A DNA stretch of 64,000 nucleotides from CAWCBH01 sp963793785 (GTDB lineage: Bacteria > Actinomycetota > Thermoleophilia > Solirubrobacterales > 70-9): the NCBI GenBank assembly GCA_963793785.1, contig CAWCBH010000003.1, positions 1,736,001 through 1,800,000 of the forward strand, in the 5' to 3' direction. Below are positions 1-9,857 of the stretch, in pieces. Position 1 is the stretch's first letter. Each line of letters begins with the position of its first letter. The notes beneath the pieces were generated by a model. That model was given only the letters and a program-made list of their open reading frames with translations. It was not told where the DNA came from and searched no databases. The position numbers and the translations under genes were made by a program.

Positions 1-852
1 CGGTGGCGAGGACGCTCTCCAGCTGCGCCAGGGTGTTGAAGGTCCCCTTCGCCAGCACGGTGCCGTCGAGGTCCATCGCCACCGCGTAGGGGCTGCCGGG
101 GACGTCGAGCTCGCGCCAGGCGCCGGTGTCGCGGACCTCGTCGAAGCTGCGCAGGGAGAGGATGGGATCGCTGTGCAGCGTCTCCAGCGCCGGCTCGATC
201 GCCTGGCAGATGTGACAGCCGTCGGAGCTGAAGGTGGCGAGCAGCAGCTCGGTGCGGGCGCCGGCCTCGAAGTCCCGGGCCAGGTCGACCCGCTCGCCGA
301 GCGGCGGACCCTCCTCGGGGATCTCCAGCGCCGCCTGCGGCCCGAGCCGCAGCCGCAGCATCCCGACCTCCCGGGCCAGCGCCAGGACCGCGATCGCCAG
401 CCCGGCGCAGCCGAGCAGCGCGACCACCAGGCCGAGGCCGAGCCACTGGTCGGTGCTGAGGTCGGACGTCGGGAAGCATCGGTAGGGCTGCGAACGCCGC
501 CGCGAGGGCGAAGTTGCGCCCGACCGCCGGCCAGCCGACCACCGAGCGGGCGCCGAAGCAGGCGCACGGCGCCCCGGCCCGCCCGCGCAGCAGCACCCCG
601 ATCATCAGCAGCCCGAACAGCGCCATCAGCCCGGCGGCGAGGTAGGCGGCGAGGTCCGATCCGGCGCCGACGCCGACGGCCAGGGTCAGCTCGGCGCCGA
701 TCAGCGCGCCCCAGGCAACCCAGCGCGAGCGCGGCTCGGCGAACCCGAAGGTGGCCAGCGCCGCGGCGCTGGAGCGCGGGCTGGCGAGCTTCAGCAGGGC
801 GGCGACGGCGAGCACCGCTGCCAGGGCCAGGCGCGACGACGACTGCGAGCAT
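1..852 (-). CDS. MauE-type membrane domain fused to thioredoxin-like domain (C-terminus cut by window edge)
   Basis: The N-terminal part reads as several hydrophobic helices of the MauE/DoxX-like type, with the cysteine pair in GAPCACFGAR. After about 120 residues a further helix (STDQWLGLGLVVALLG) leads into a thioredoxin-like domain with a CHIC redox motif in SSDGCHICQAIEPAL and the typical strand SPYAVAMDLDGTVLAKG. MauE proteins are quinone-type partners that shuttle electrons to periplasmic thioredoxin-like proteins, so a membrane thiol redox role is inferred. Frameshifts near 480 and 835 separate the parts. I read it as one polypeptide because the linker helix continues directly from the MauE part, but two adjacent genes cannot be excluded. 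ATG at 852 is the most likely start. The C-terminus lies beyond position 1. Confidence 0.6.
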   Translation of the reverse strand, partial: MLAVVVAPGPGSGARRRRPAEARQPALQRRGAGHLRVRRAALALGCLGRADRRRADPGRRRRRRIGPRRLPRRRADGAVRAADDRGAAARAGRGAVRLLRRPLGGRLAGGRAQLRPRGGVRSPTDASRRPTSAPTSGSASAWWSRCSAAPGWRSRSWRWPGRSGCCGCGSGRRRRWRSPRRVRRSASGSTWPGTSRPAPAPSCCSPPSAPTAVTSARRSSRRWRRCTAIPSSPCAASTRSATPAPGASSTSPAAPTRWRWTSTAPCWRRGPSTPWRSWRASSPP

Positions 853-883
853 CGGCCCCTATTGAAGCGAATCGGCTCGGCGG

Positions 884-3275
884 CTAACCGGCGACCGCCT
901 CGACCCAGTCGAGGCTGCGGCCGCAGAGCGAGCGCGCCTGCGGCTGGAGCCGCGGTACTGGACGGGCAGCCGCTCCGTCCGCTGCCGAGCACGAGCGGCC
1001 CGAGCGCGAACGGCGCTCCACCGCTGCCCGGCCGCAGGCCCGCCCGCCTCGTAGTCGCAGCTCGACCACGTGGCTGCCGGCGTCGAGCTCGACCTCGCCG
1101 AGCGGCGTGTAGACGCCCGGGTGGGTCAGCCGGTGACGGGCGCTGCGCAGACCTCGCGGCCGTCGATCGAGACGCTCGACACGGCCGCGGAAGGAGCCGC
1201 CCAGCCAGACTCCGTAGCGCCCCGGGCGCGAAACGGTCAGCGAGACGCGCAAGTCTCCGGAGCTCGGCGGGTAGACGTATCCGGGATCCGAATCGGCCCC
1301 GCCAACCGGACGGATGGAGCCGCCGCTGAGCGCGGTCGACGCTCGCCGGCGGTCGCGCGAACGAAGGCGAGCCGCCCTGATCGCGCTCCGCCAGCCGGGC
1401 GAGGCGGAGGACGTCGCCGCGTTCGGAACCGCCGCCGGCTGCACGTCGGTGCCCAGCGGCAGGTGCTCGATGATCTCGGCCCGAGGCGGCTCCGAGCGCT
1501 GCCAGACCTCGTAGTGGCTGCCGCTCCAGGCGTGGTCGTAGACGGAGGGCGGCCGGCTGGGGCTGCGGCGGCACAGGACGAGCGTCCGGTAGACGAGCAG
1601 CCCGTCGAGCTCGAAGCGGTCGATGTCCGCGATACTCGCCCTTCGGGACCTGGCTGCCGTCGCGCAGCGGGATCGTGCCGCCGTCGCAGCTCCGAGGCGC
1701 CCTCGGGGTCGGCGTCGCGCAGGAAGTGGCGGACGCCGTAGGGCTCGGTAGTCGGTCATCAGCGCCGGCCCCTGCCCGGCGAACTGCTCCCCGATCGTCT
1801 CCAGCTCGGCGAGCTGGCCGCGGGGCGCGAGCCACACCTCGTGGTAGGCGAGCACGTTCGACCACAGCACGCCGACGGCGATCGCTGCCGCGAGCACGCC
1901 AGCCCTCGACTCGGCGCCGGCCGCCGGTCAGAGCGCAGGCGGCGCCGGCCATCGCCGCGCCAAGACGAGCGGCGGTGAGGCGATCGCCAGGGCCTTGGCG
2001 TCGATCCAGGGCGAGCCCCGACCAGATCATCAGCAGCGACGCCAGGACCGCCGCCGACGCAGCAGAGGGCAGCTCGACCAGCGCCGGCCCGCAGCGCCGC
2101 AGGCGATCCGCCAGCCGCGGCCGCGCAGGACACGATCGCGATCAGGATCGCCGTGAGCTCGCCTCCGGCCGGGGAGAGCGGAAGTCGCCGACCGGCCAGA
2201 TCCCGAAGACCTGCAACCAGCTGAGCGGCTCGACTGAGGTTGCCCGAGCTCGCTCGCTCCGAGTCGCAGCTCGGTGTCGTTCCAGGAAGCGCCGAGGGTC
2301 ACCAGCGAGGGCAGCGAGAGAGCGACGACCAGCGCCGCGAACGCCGCCGCGACAGCGCGAACGGCCCGGCGCCGCCGAGGCGGAAGCCGGCGACCGCGAC
2401 GGGCGCCCAGCAGAAGCGGAGCGAGCCAGACCCGCCGCCGCCGAGATTCAGCAGCGGCACACGCAGCGGCCGCTGCGGCCAGCGGCAGCAGCGCGCGATC
2501 GCCAGACGCCATCCCTCGAGCGCCGCCGGCGGACCGCGGCGGCGATCAGCGCCAGCATGCGCCGCGATGGCCAGCTCCTTCACCCCGCCCCAGAGGGCAT
2601 AGCCGAACAGCAGCGCCGGCTGCGCCGCGACGAAGGCGGCGAGCGCCGCCGGGCGCGCCGACGTCGACCAGCGGCCCGGCGAGCTCGTAGAGGCCAGGGC
2701 GAGCATGGCCGCCAGGTAGAAGCCAGGTAGGGCTGAAACAGCCAGGCCGAATCGGTGCCGAGCAGCGCATGGCCGATCCCGAGCGGCAGGAAGGCGCCGA
2801 CCGGATAGCCGTCTGGCTAGGTAGGTAGTCGAGCGTCGCCTCGTAGGTGGAGGGAGCGAGTCCGTCGAGGTCGCGGCCGTGCTCGATCACCCGGTCGGTG
2901 ATCGCGAGCCAGGTGGCGGTGTCGTCGAGCTTGATGTAGCCGGCGAAGGTCGGCTCGCCGGAGAGCACGACCGGGGCCGCGTAGATCACGAACACGCCCC
3001 CCGCGGCCGCCGCCATCCACGATTCGATCCTCCCGCTCTTCCAGGGCGGGTGAGAGCACCAGGCCGGCGACGGAGAGACCGACGACGAGCGGAGCGGCAA
3101 GCTCGGCGGTGGCGTCCGCTGCGGTGGCCGATGCGCCACGACCAGGCGATCGGCGAAGCCGAGCGGGAGGAGGAGAGGGCGTGGAGCTCGTCCCGGCCGC
3201 GTACTCGACCAGCAGGCCGCAGCCGAGCGAGAGCAGCGCGAGCAGCAGCGGAAAGACGAGCCAGGCGACGAACAC
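884..3275 (-). CDS. Large polytopic membrane protein, glycosyltransferase-like, with C-terminal beta-rich domain
   Basis: About 800 codons are broken by many apparent frameshifts. It starts with GTG at 3275, 2 bp after the TylF-like gene. The N-terminus is a hydrophobic helix (VFPLLLALLSLGCGLLV), followed by further membrane segments and a soluble loop containing YIKLDDTATWLAITDRV, which resembles the first external loop of GT-C enzymes. The last 250 residues look extracytoplasmic: SLTVSRPGRYGVWLGGS and GEVELDAGSHVVELR resemble a carbohydrate-binding beta-sandwich. Its position in a run of glycosyltransferase genes suggests a role in moving or assembling surface sugars. No substrate can be named. 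Function is unknown, and the exact frame path needs better sequence. Confidence 0.5.
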
Positions 3276-3277
3276 GA

Positions 3278-4112
3278 TCAGTCTTGCCCGGGAAGCGGCA
3301 GGCCGGGCATCACCGCAAGGCGGCCGCTGTAATCGGTCCGGGCCAGCAGCAGTTGCAGACCGGACCGCTCCAGGTACTCATCCACGGCCTTCCTTGCGCC
3401 CTGCCAGTGTCCGTAGTCGTCGACCAGCAAGACACCACCCGGCGGCAGCGGCTCACGGCTCGAGTCGTGGCCAGCTTCGACTTACGTCGGTCGAGGAGCA
3501 GCACTGCAATCGGCCCCTGGAAGCGTCGCCGGAATCGTCTCCTCCACCGGCCCCTTCACGAAATGAGTGCGTGCCTCCGGGTATTCGGTCGAGTGAACGT
3601 TGCGGATCACCTCATCGAGCGGCGCGTAGCACCAAGCGCTGCCCAGGCGATCCCGACCCACCAGGCGATTCAGCGGGCCCGCGGGCCTTCCCCGCTGATC
3701 GCGATCGACATCGGTCGGGTCGGTCATCCCCGCAAAGGTGTCGTACAAGAACAGATCGCGTGAGGTGTCACCTCTGGCGATCAGCGTCAGCGCAGCGGCC
3801 ATCATCGCGCCGCCACGCCAAACACCACACTCGACGATCGCGCCTGGAATTCGGCGAGAATCGACGTAACGCGCGGCGTCACAAACGGCTGCGATCCGCT
3901 CCCGAGAGGTCATGGTGAAACGCCTCGACCCGTCGGATCGTGTGTGCTGTCTCCGGGTCGAACCCCACTGCCTTGGGTGATGCGGGTGGAGGCTCGAAGC
4001 CGAGTCGCCTCAGGGAGCGGCCAACGGCCTTCTTTGCGCCTTGCACCCGGCGGCTCAGCGTAGCCAACGGTCTGCGGTCGTCGCTCACGGCGGCTCGGAA
4101 GGGTAGTGGCAT
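3278..4112 (-). CDS. TylF/MycF-type (macrocin O-methyltransferase family) SAM-dependent methyltransferase
   Basis: Family hallmarks are present in order: FTMTSRERIAAV, then the SAM-binding segment IPGAIVECGVWRGGAMMAAA, LYDTFAGM followed by an acidic TDPTDVD loop, and the C-terminal VDDYGHWQGARKAVDEY, where the aspartates are the usual metal ligands. TylF enzymes methylate sugar hydroxyls, and environmental relatives often sit in glycan loci, as here. Apparent single-base frameshifts occur near 3905 and 3490, and the product would be about 275 residues. ATG 4112 lies 2 bp after the stop of the flippase-like gene, so the two are probably cotranscribed. The sugar substrate is unknown. Confidence 0.8.
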
Positions 4113-4114
4113 CG

Positions 4115-5088
4115 CTAGTGAGGCCTGGCGGCGTTCGGATCGATCCGGAGCGGCTCATCCCGGATCGCCAAAGCGATGGCACCGGGCGCCGTGGCGATCG
4201 CGAGCGCGGCGACGTTGATGAGCGAGAACAGAGCCGCATCCGCGGCCGAGACGCCGACCTCGCCGAGGAGCGCGATGTAGGCGCCCTCGCGGACCCCGAA
4301 ACCGGCCAGCGAGATCGGAATCAAGGTGGCAATCAAGACCAGCGGCGCGACCGCCGCGACCACCGACGGTTCGAGCCGCAGCCCCAGCGCCTCACTGAGC
4401 ATCCAGGCGGCTCCCACCATCAAGAGCTGGAAGCCGATTCCGAGAACCAGCACTCGGACCTGGGTCTGCCCGTCGCGCCCGTAGCCACGCAGCACTGCGG
4501 CCGCCTCGGCTGCCCAGCCGCGAATTGATCGCGGCAGCAGGGTTCCGAGGTTGCCCCGCTGCAGCACCGCGGCCGTCAGGCCGCCGGCGAGAAGCATCGC
4601 GGCGGTGGCGACGGCGAGAAGCCTCATGAGCTGGCCGGAAACCGCCTCCGGCTCGATCGCGACTCCCAGCCAGGCGACGAGCAGCAGGCAGGCAAGGGCG
4701 CTGACCCGGTCGACGACTACGGACGTCAGGGCCCGCACGAGCGGCGCCCCAGAGCGGCCAACGAGCCAGCCGCGCACGAACTCTCCGATCGCGGTAGGCA
4801 GAAAGTTGTTCGAGAAGGCGCCGATCAGATAAGCGCGAACGCTGGCGCCCACGATCGACGGAGACCTCGGCTGCGCGCAGCAGGATGAACCAGCGGATGG
4901 CGCCGATCGCAAGCGCTCCGAAGACGAGCGCGACCGCCAGCGCGAACCAGCCCCAGTTTGCCGCCCAGATCGTGTCGTCAACCGTCCCCAGTCGATCGAG
5001 ACGACGATCAAGGACAGCAGGCCGGCGCTGACCAGGATCCGTCCCGGAGCGAGGTCAGGATGGTGGAGACCCGCCGCAGGAAGCTCAC
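4115..5088 (-). CDS. Flippase-like integral membrane protein (LPG_synthase_TM / UPF0104 family)
   Basis: About 320 residues with 7-8 predicted membrane helices. Recognisable family stretches are LVSAGLLSLIVVSIDWGRL, AYLIGAFSNNFLPTAIGE, the central hydrophobic helices, and PISLAGFGVREGAYIALLGE. This domain is the membrane half of lysyl-phosphatidylglycerol synthase and, alone, is common in polysaccharide loci. Transport of lipid-linked sugars is often suggested but not proven. GTG at 5088 overlaps the stop of the upstream GT4 gene (GTGA), which indicates translational coupling. An apparent frameshift near 4970 separates the first helix from the segment DDTIWAANWGWFALAVAL. Confidence 0.8.
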
Positions 5089-6217
5089 CTTGCCGTCAGC
5101 TCCTCGTAGAGCCGATCACGATCATCGGTCCAGCGCTGGACCGAGAAGCGCCGGCGGGCGAAGTCGACCGCCTCCGCGACCGGTGCCGCTTTCGACCGGT
5201 CGCGAAACCGCTCCGCCAGGGCTCGTCCCATCTCCGCGCCGTCGGGTGTCATCAAGGTCACAGCTTGACCTGCTTCTCGGAGCGTCTCCCGATATCCGGG
5301 GTCGTCGGAGGCCACCACCGGCAGCCCGCTGGCGAGCGCCTCTTGCACCGCGATGGGGAGTCCCTCGCCGCGGGAGGGCGCAAGCAGGGGCGGCCGCCCG
5401 GTAGACGATCGCGATCCGCTCCCGGGGGATCGAGCCCAGGGACTCCGGTCCCGGTCCGGGCGCCGCGACCTCGTGTCCCGCGACGGCAAGTTGGAATGCA
5501 CACCCACCCTCTCGAAGCGCGTCGAGCGCCGTCGAAAAGCCTTTCTTGGCTACGGCTCGACCGACAAAAAGCACCCGCGGCTTGTGCGTCCCAACCCAAC
5601 TCCACACGGAGTCGAGCTCGCTCGCCCGGTTCCGGTGGCCTGAACAGGTCGGTGTCGATCCCGTTGTCGATCCAGCGAACCATTGCCAGTGGCGCCAGGT
5701 GCGCAACCAGTTCGCGCACATTCGCGTTGAAGACGATCACCGAATCCGCCCGGCGAAGCGACCAGCGGCCGAGAGTGGAGAGTGCCGATGCTTCAACGGC
5801 ATCGAAGAGGCGGTTGTCGTAAGGGACATGGCCGACGTGCTTGGTCAGCACGGTGAGGACATCGTTTCGTGCAGCGAGGGCCAGTGCAGTCAGGCTTCCG
5901 GGATAAAGGCAGCCGTGTGCGTGCACGACGTCGGCTCGCGACACCTCGCGCCTAAGGGTGCCGACCAGCGAAGGACCGAAGATCGGATACGGCACCCCGA
6001 AGCGTGACTCCGGAAAATTCAGCGCCGGCACACGGACGACCCGATGCTCCCTTTGCGGTGCCTCGGCGGTCCCGGTCTCGGTGCGTCGCCCCGCCGCCGA
6101 CGCGACGTGGGTCACGTCGTGGCCGCGTCGCAAGAGCTCGCTGGCGAGCTGATCGGCGAGGATCTCGATGCCCTCGAGATGCGGGAGCGCGTAGTGGCTG
6201 ACGACGAGTACCCGCAC
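5085..6217 (-). CDS. Glycosyltransferase family 4 (GT-B fold)
   Basis: The N-terminal Rossmann domain is clear: MRVLVVSHYALPHLEG, then HGCLYPGSLTALALAARN and IDNGIDTDLFRP, which is the usual GT4 linker. The C-terminal domain has RVLFVGRAVAKKGFSTAL, then the nucleotide-sugar-binding SRGEGLPIAVQEALASGLPV, with the E-x7-E arrangement of retaining GT4 enzymes. The length of about 377 residues is normal. Two or more apparent frameshifts (near 5570 and 5390) interrupt it. GTG 6217 starts the minus-strand run. It likely adds a sugar to a glycan precursor at the cytoplasmic membrane face; donor and acceptor are unknown. Confidence 0.85.
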
Positions 6218-6365
6218 TTATGCAACCTGACATGCTCGGAGCAGCTCGCCTGCCCGGCCGTGTCCCCACGGTACGCTCAGTCTGGCGAGAGTTGCCGTGG
6301 GCAGGCGGCCCTGGAGAGGTTATGCAAGCCTCCAGCCAGACCGATAACCGGAACGTGTGGGGACA

Positions 6366-7579
6366 ATGAGTAGCGGCGGACGAGCAGCCACGGAATGGCG
6401 TCCCGTGGCGGACGACGGGGACTTGGAGCTCTCGGTCGTGATTCCCTGCCTCAACGAGGCGGAGGCGATCGCAATCGTCGTCGACAAGGCTCGTCGCGCG
6501 ATGGAGGAAAGCGGCATCGAAGGGGAGGTCCTGGTAGTCGAAACGGCTCGACGGACAGCTCGGCCACGCTCGCCGAAGAGGCCGGCGCTCGGGTGATAAG
6601 GGAGGAGCGACGCGGCTACGGCTCCGCGTACCTGGCTGGGTTCGCGGCCTCGAAGAGCACCTACATAGTGATGGGCGACGGCGACGACACCTACGACTTC
6701 GGCGACATCGAACGGTTTGTGGCGGAGTTGCGCGCGGGGGCGGACATGGTGATCGGAAACCGGATGGACGGACTCGCCCCCGGATCGATGCCCTGGTTGC
6801 ACCGATATGTCGGGAATCCCGTCTTGACCGGTGCTCTGAACCTTTTCTTCAGGACGGGCGTCGGGGATGCTCACTGCGGGATGCGCGCGTTCAGACGCGA
6901 CGTGCTGCCGGCTCTCGACCTGCGGACGACCGGAATGGAGTTCGCATCCGAGCAGGTGATTCGGGCCTCGAAGGCCGGCCTGGATATCCGCGAGCTCGAC
7001 ATCGAGTACCACCCCCGCAAGGGTGAGTCGAAGCTCTCATCGTTATCCGACGGCTGGCGTCATCTGCGCTTCCTCCTCGTCCACTCGCCGACCTGGCTGT
7101 TCATCGTCCCTGGCGCGCTGATGCTCATCGCCGGGATCATCGGCGGCCTGGTGGTGCTGACTGGAATCAACGTTCTCGGTCGTGAGTGGCAGATACACAG
7201 CCTGATCGGCTCGGCGATGCTCTGCATCTGCGGAGCGCAGATCCTGCAGCTAGGCGCTTTCGGGCGAGCATTCGCGTTCTACTTTCTGGGCGAGCGAGAC
7301 CGCCTGCTGGAAACGGTCCACCGCCACGTTCGGCTCGAGCACGGGCTGCTCCTTGGTGCTGCGCTCCTGATCGCCGGGTTGGCGACCGTCGGGGCGTTGG
7401 TCGGGCAGTGGATCGGACGGGGGTTCGGGGATCTCGTGGAGCAACGCCTCGCGCTCGTCGGCCTGACGCTGATGGTGCTCGGCCTGCAGGTGGTCTTCGG
7501 CGCCTTCTTCCTCTCGATCCTCGGCCTGCCCCGGCGGCCCGGATATGGCTGCCTGATGCCCGCGAGTCGACCCTGTTGA
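6366..7579 (+). CDS. Glycosyltransferase family 2, DPM1-like, with C-terminal membrane helices
   Basis: The N-terminal GT-A domain shows ELSVVIPCLNEAEAIAIVV, then the acidic motif MGDGDDTYDF, then DAHCGMRAFRRDVLP. Residues from about 230 onward form four membrane helices (FIVPGALMLIAGIIGGLVVL onward). This layout matches bacterial polyprenyl-phosphate sugar synthases that feed GT-C enzymes. One base is missing after GTCGA near 6540: adding a C restores the invariant DNGSTD motif, so the frameshift is almost certainly a sequencing error. ATG 6366 is preferred over GTG 6357. It is transcribed divergently from the GT4 gene and ends 1 bp before the stop of the convergent GT39-like gene. Confidence 0.87.
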
Positions 7580-9202
7580 TCAGAGTCGCTGGTACAGCTG
7601 TAGCGGTCCGCCGTAGGGCAACGGATACTGCTTCACCTGCACGAAACCTGCCGTGAGCCCCGGCACGGGGCCGCGGATGATCAGGAACCGCGCTTCCGCA
7701 GGTGTTCCAACCCAGAGGGCCTCGTGCTTTATCGAGAAGTAGCGGACGCCCCAGGTGTTGAACCAGATCGCCTCGCCGGGTTCGGCGAACCAGAAGGTCG
7801 TACCCGTCCGCCCAGCTCGCCATCTCCTCGAAAGACGTCCTCCTGGTGCCATTCTTCACTCGCTCGGCGCCCCGATCGAAAGCGGTCGCTGGCCGAAGAC
7901 GACAATGCCGGTGATGCGGTGGACTCCGGCGGCGCGAAGGTCGTAGAGGCCACTGGTGAACGAGCTCTTCTCGAGCGGCACTCTGATGTCCCTCGGCAGC
8001 AGGTCGGCTCCAAAGCTGATGATCAAGAACGCCAGCGCGCTGTAGGCGATCAAGCCTCGGCTCAGCCATTGCCGCGGCCTCGGCCTCAGATACTCCAGCC
8101 AGGAGAGTGCCGATCACAGCGATCGCCGGGATCATCGGCATCACGTACCGAAAGTCTTTCAGCGAGATGAGGCTGAGCGCGATGTAGGAGCCGACCAGGC
8201 TGAGGACGAGCAGCGAAGATTGCGATTCGCGCAAACTCGCGACGGCGAAAGAGATAGACGGCCCGGCGGCGAAGAACAGGAACGGGACCAGGTAGAGCCC
8301 GGTGTTGACCAGGCTCCAGAAGTACCAGAGCGCGGCAGCGAGGCTGCCGACCGGCGGCGTGCCCTGGATCGAAGATCGGGAGACCGCGCGTAGTAGTCGG
8401 CGTCGGCCCTGAACTCAGCGAAGTTCGGCAGATACCAGAGGGCGCACAAGCCGAGGGTGAGAAGTCCCGGCCGCGGCGAAGTTCAGCGAGCCGCGTCGCC
8501 GATTGCTCGCGGCGGGCGCTGCACGAGCGCCGTCACCAACACCGACCGCCGACCGGCAGGGCGAGGAAGGACGGGAAGCTCCACTTGACGAGCAGTCCCG
8601 CAACCACAGGCGACGCCGAAGAGCAGCGAGCAGCGTCGATTCAGAGAATGCCTCCGAGCGAATCAGGAAGTAGAGCGCCGCCGCGACCATCGCCGACAAG
8701 CGGCGCGTCGAGCATGTACTCCTTGAACTGCGACACGAACAGCGGCGTCGTGACGGTGAACAGCGCCGCGAGGAGACCGACGCGGGGATTCCAGAGCGTC
8801 TTGCCGATTCCATAGGTGGAGAAGACGAGAATCGCGATGAAGACGACGTTGCTGAAGATCGCCACCCAGAAGTCGGTCCCGAGGACTGCGTAGAAGACGT
8901 CGGTGACCCAGTACATGAACGGCGGGTAATAGACATAGCCTTCGAGGTACTGGATCGGATCGGCCAGCGTGAAGGTCTCCTTGTAGAAGAGGCTGTCACC
9001 GAGATGGCGGGCGTGGTCCACAGTACAGACGCCCCGAGTCGAGTCCGACCCAGAGCATGTTGAGGGCTGTGATCGAGACGACGATCAGGCCCGAGCAGGG
9101 CGAGGTCGCGATGGCGCCAGCCCGAGAAGGACCGTAGACCCCTGCTCGAGGCGGGGCGAGCCTGACGGTCGCTCTTGTCGCGCCTGCGAGAAGCCCGTTC
9201 AA
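7580..9202 (-). CDS. GT39-like membrane glycosyltransferase (dolichyl-phosphate-mannose mannosyltransferase type)
   Basis: After a first helix (LIVVSITALNMLWVGLD) comes an external loop with DHARHLGDSLFYKE and the segment VYYPPFMYWVTDVFYAVLG, which match the acidic and aromatic loop of GT39/ArnT-like enzymes. Many helices follow. The C-terminal 90 residues (FWFAEPGEAIWFNTWGVRYF onward) look extracytoplasmic. GT-C enzymes take sugar from a polyprenyl-phosphate carrier, so the convergent DPM1-like GT2 is a plausible supplier. At least six apparent frameshifts break the 540-codon gene. The start is uncertain; TTG 9202 is the best upstream choice. Confidence 0.65.
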
Positions 9203-9211
9203 GCGTCAGCG

Positions 9212-9807
9212 CTAGCCGACCTCGGTGAGCGATCCCCGACCTCGCTCAGCCTGGCGGCTCGCCCAGGTTGCGGGATCGAAGACCTCGATCTGGCATCGAC
9301 TCCGGGAAGGCGACGTAGACGCCGGTTGGACCGCCCTCGTTGACGAAGACGACGCCCCCGTTCGGGTATGATCGGTCTCGGCCCCTGCTCGGCGAGCTGC
9401 TTGAAGCGCCGGCGGCGCACTCTGCGCGTAGCTTCCGACCGTCAGGAAGGGGGTCTCGGTCTCCGCCTCCTCGACGCCGGCGGAGATAGCGGATGTACGT
9501 CGGCCGTCGGTGATCAGCGGTCACCTCGTAGTAAGCCGACCCCCGGCTGCCGGGCCGAGCCAGTAGACCGGATAGCCGGCGGCAGCCACCGCGGACGGCA
9601 GCTCCGCGGCCGTGACGACGTCGACGGTCTTCTCGATCTGCTGGCCGCCCAGGCCCTCGGTACCGAATCTGATTCGTCGTCGCCGCTGATGAACAGCAGC
9701 CAGACCAAGAATGCCGCGGCCGCGACGACGGCCACGATCGCCCAGACCGGCAGGCCTGCGCCTGGCGCGGGCCGGCTCGGTGGGGTGGATGAGGTGCGTT
9801 CAGCCAA
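9212..9807 (-). CDS. Single-pass membrane protein of unknown function
   Basis: The start TTG at 9807 is well supported by AAGGAGG placed five to six bases upstream. A Pro/Ser-rich cytoplasmic stretch of about 18 residues precedes one helix (GLPVWAIVAVVAAAAFLVWL). The outside domain contains VYWLGPAAGG, TYIRYL, FLTVGSYAQS, GGVVFVNEGGPTGVYVAFPE and a final EVFDPATW. This order (Y-W-x-G-P, then R-Y-L, then VFDP) resembles a protein type I associate with soil Thermoleophilia, but I cannot name a function. Several frameshifts lie between 9260 and 9640. The upstream frame is open into the next gene, but the ribosome site argues for a separate protein. Confidence 0.6.
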
Positions 9808-9857
9808 TTCGTCCTCCTTAGGGCGACTAATACCTGAGCGGAACGCCGAATCCTGCC

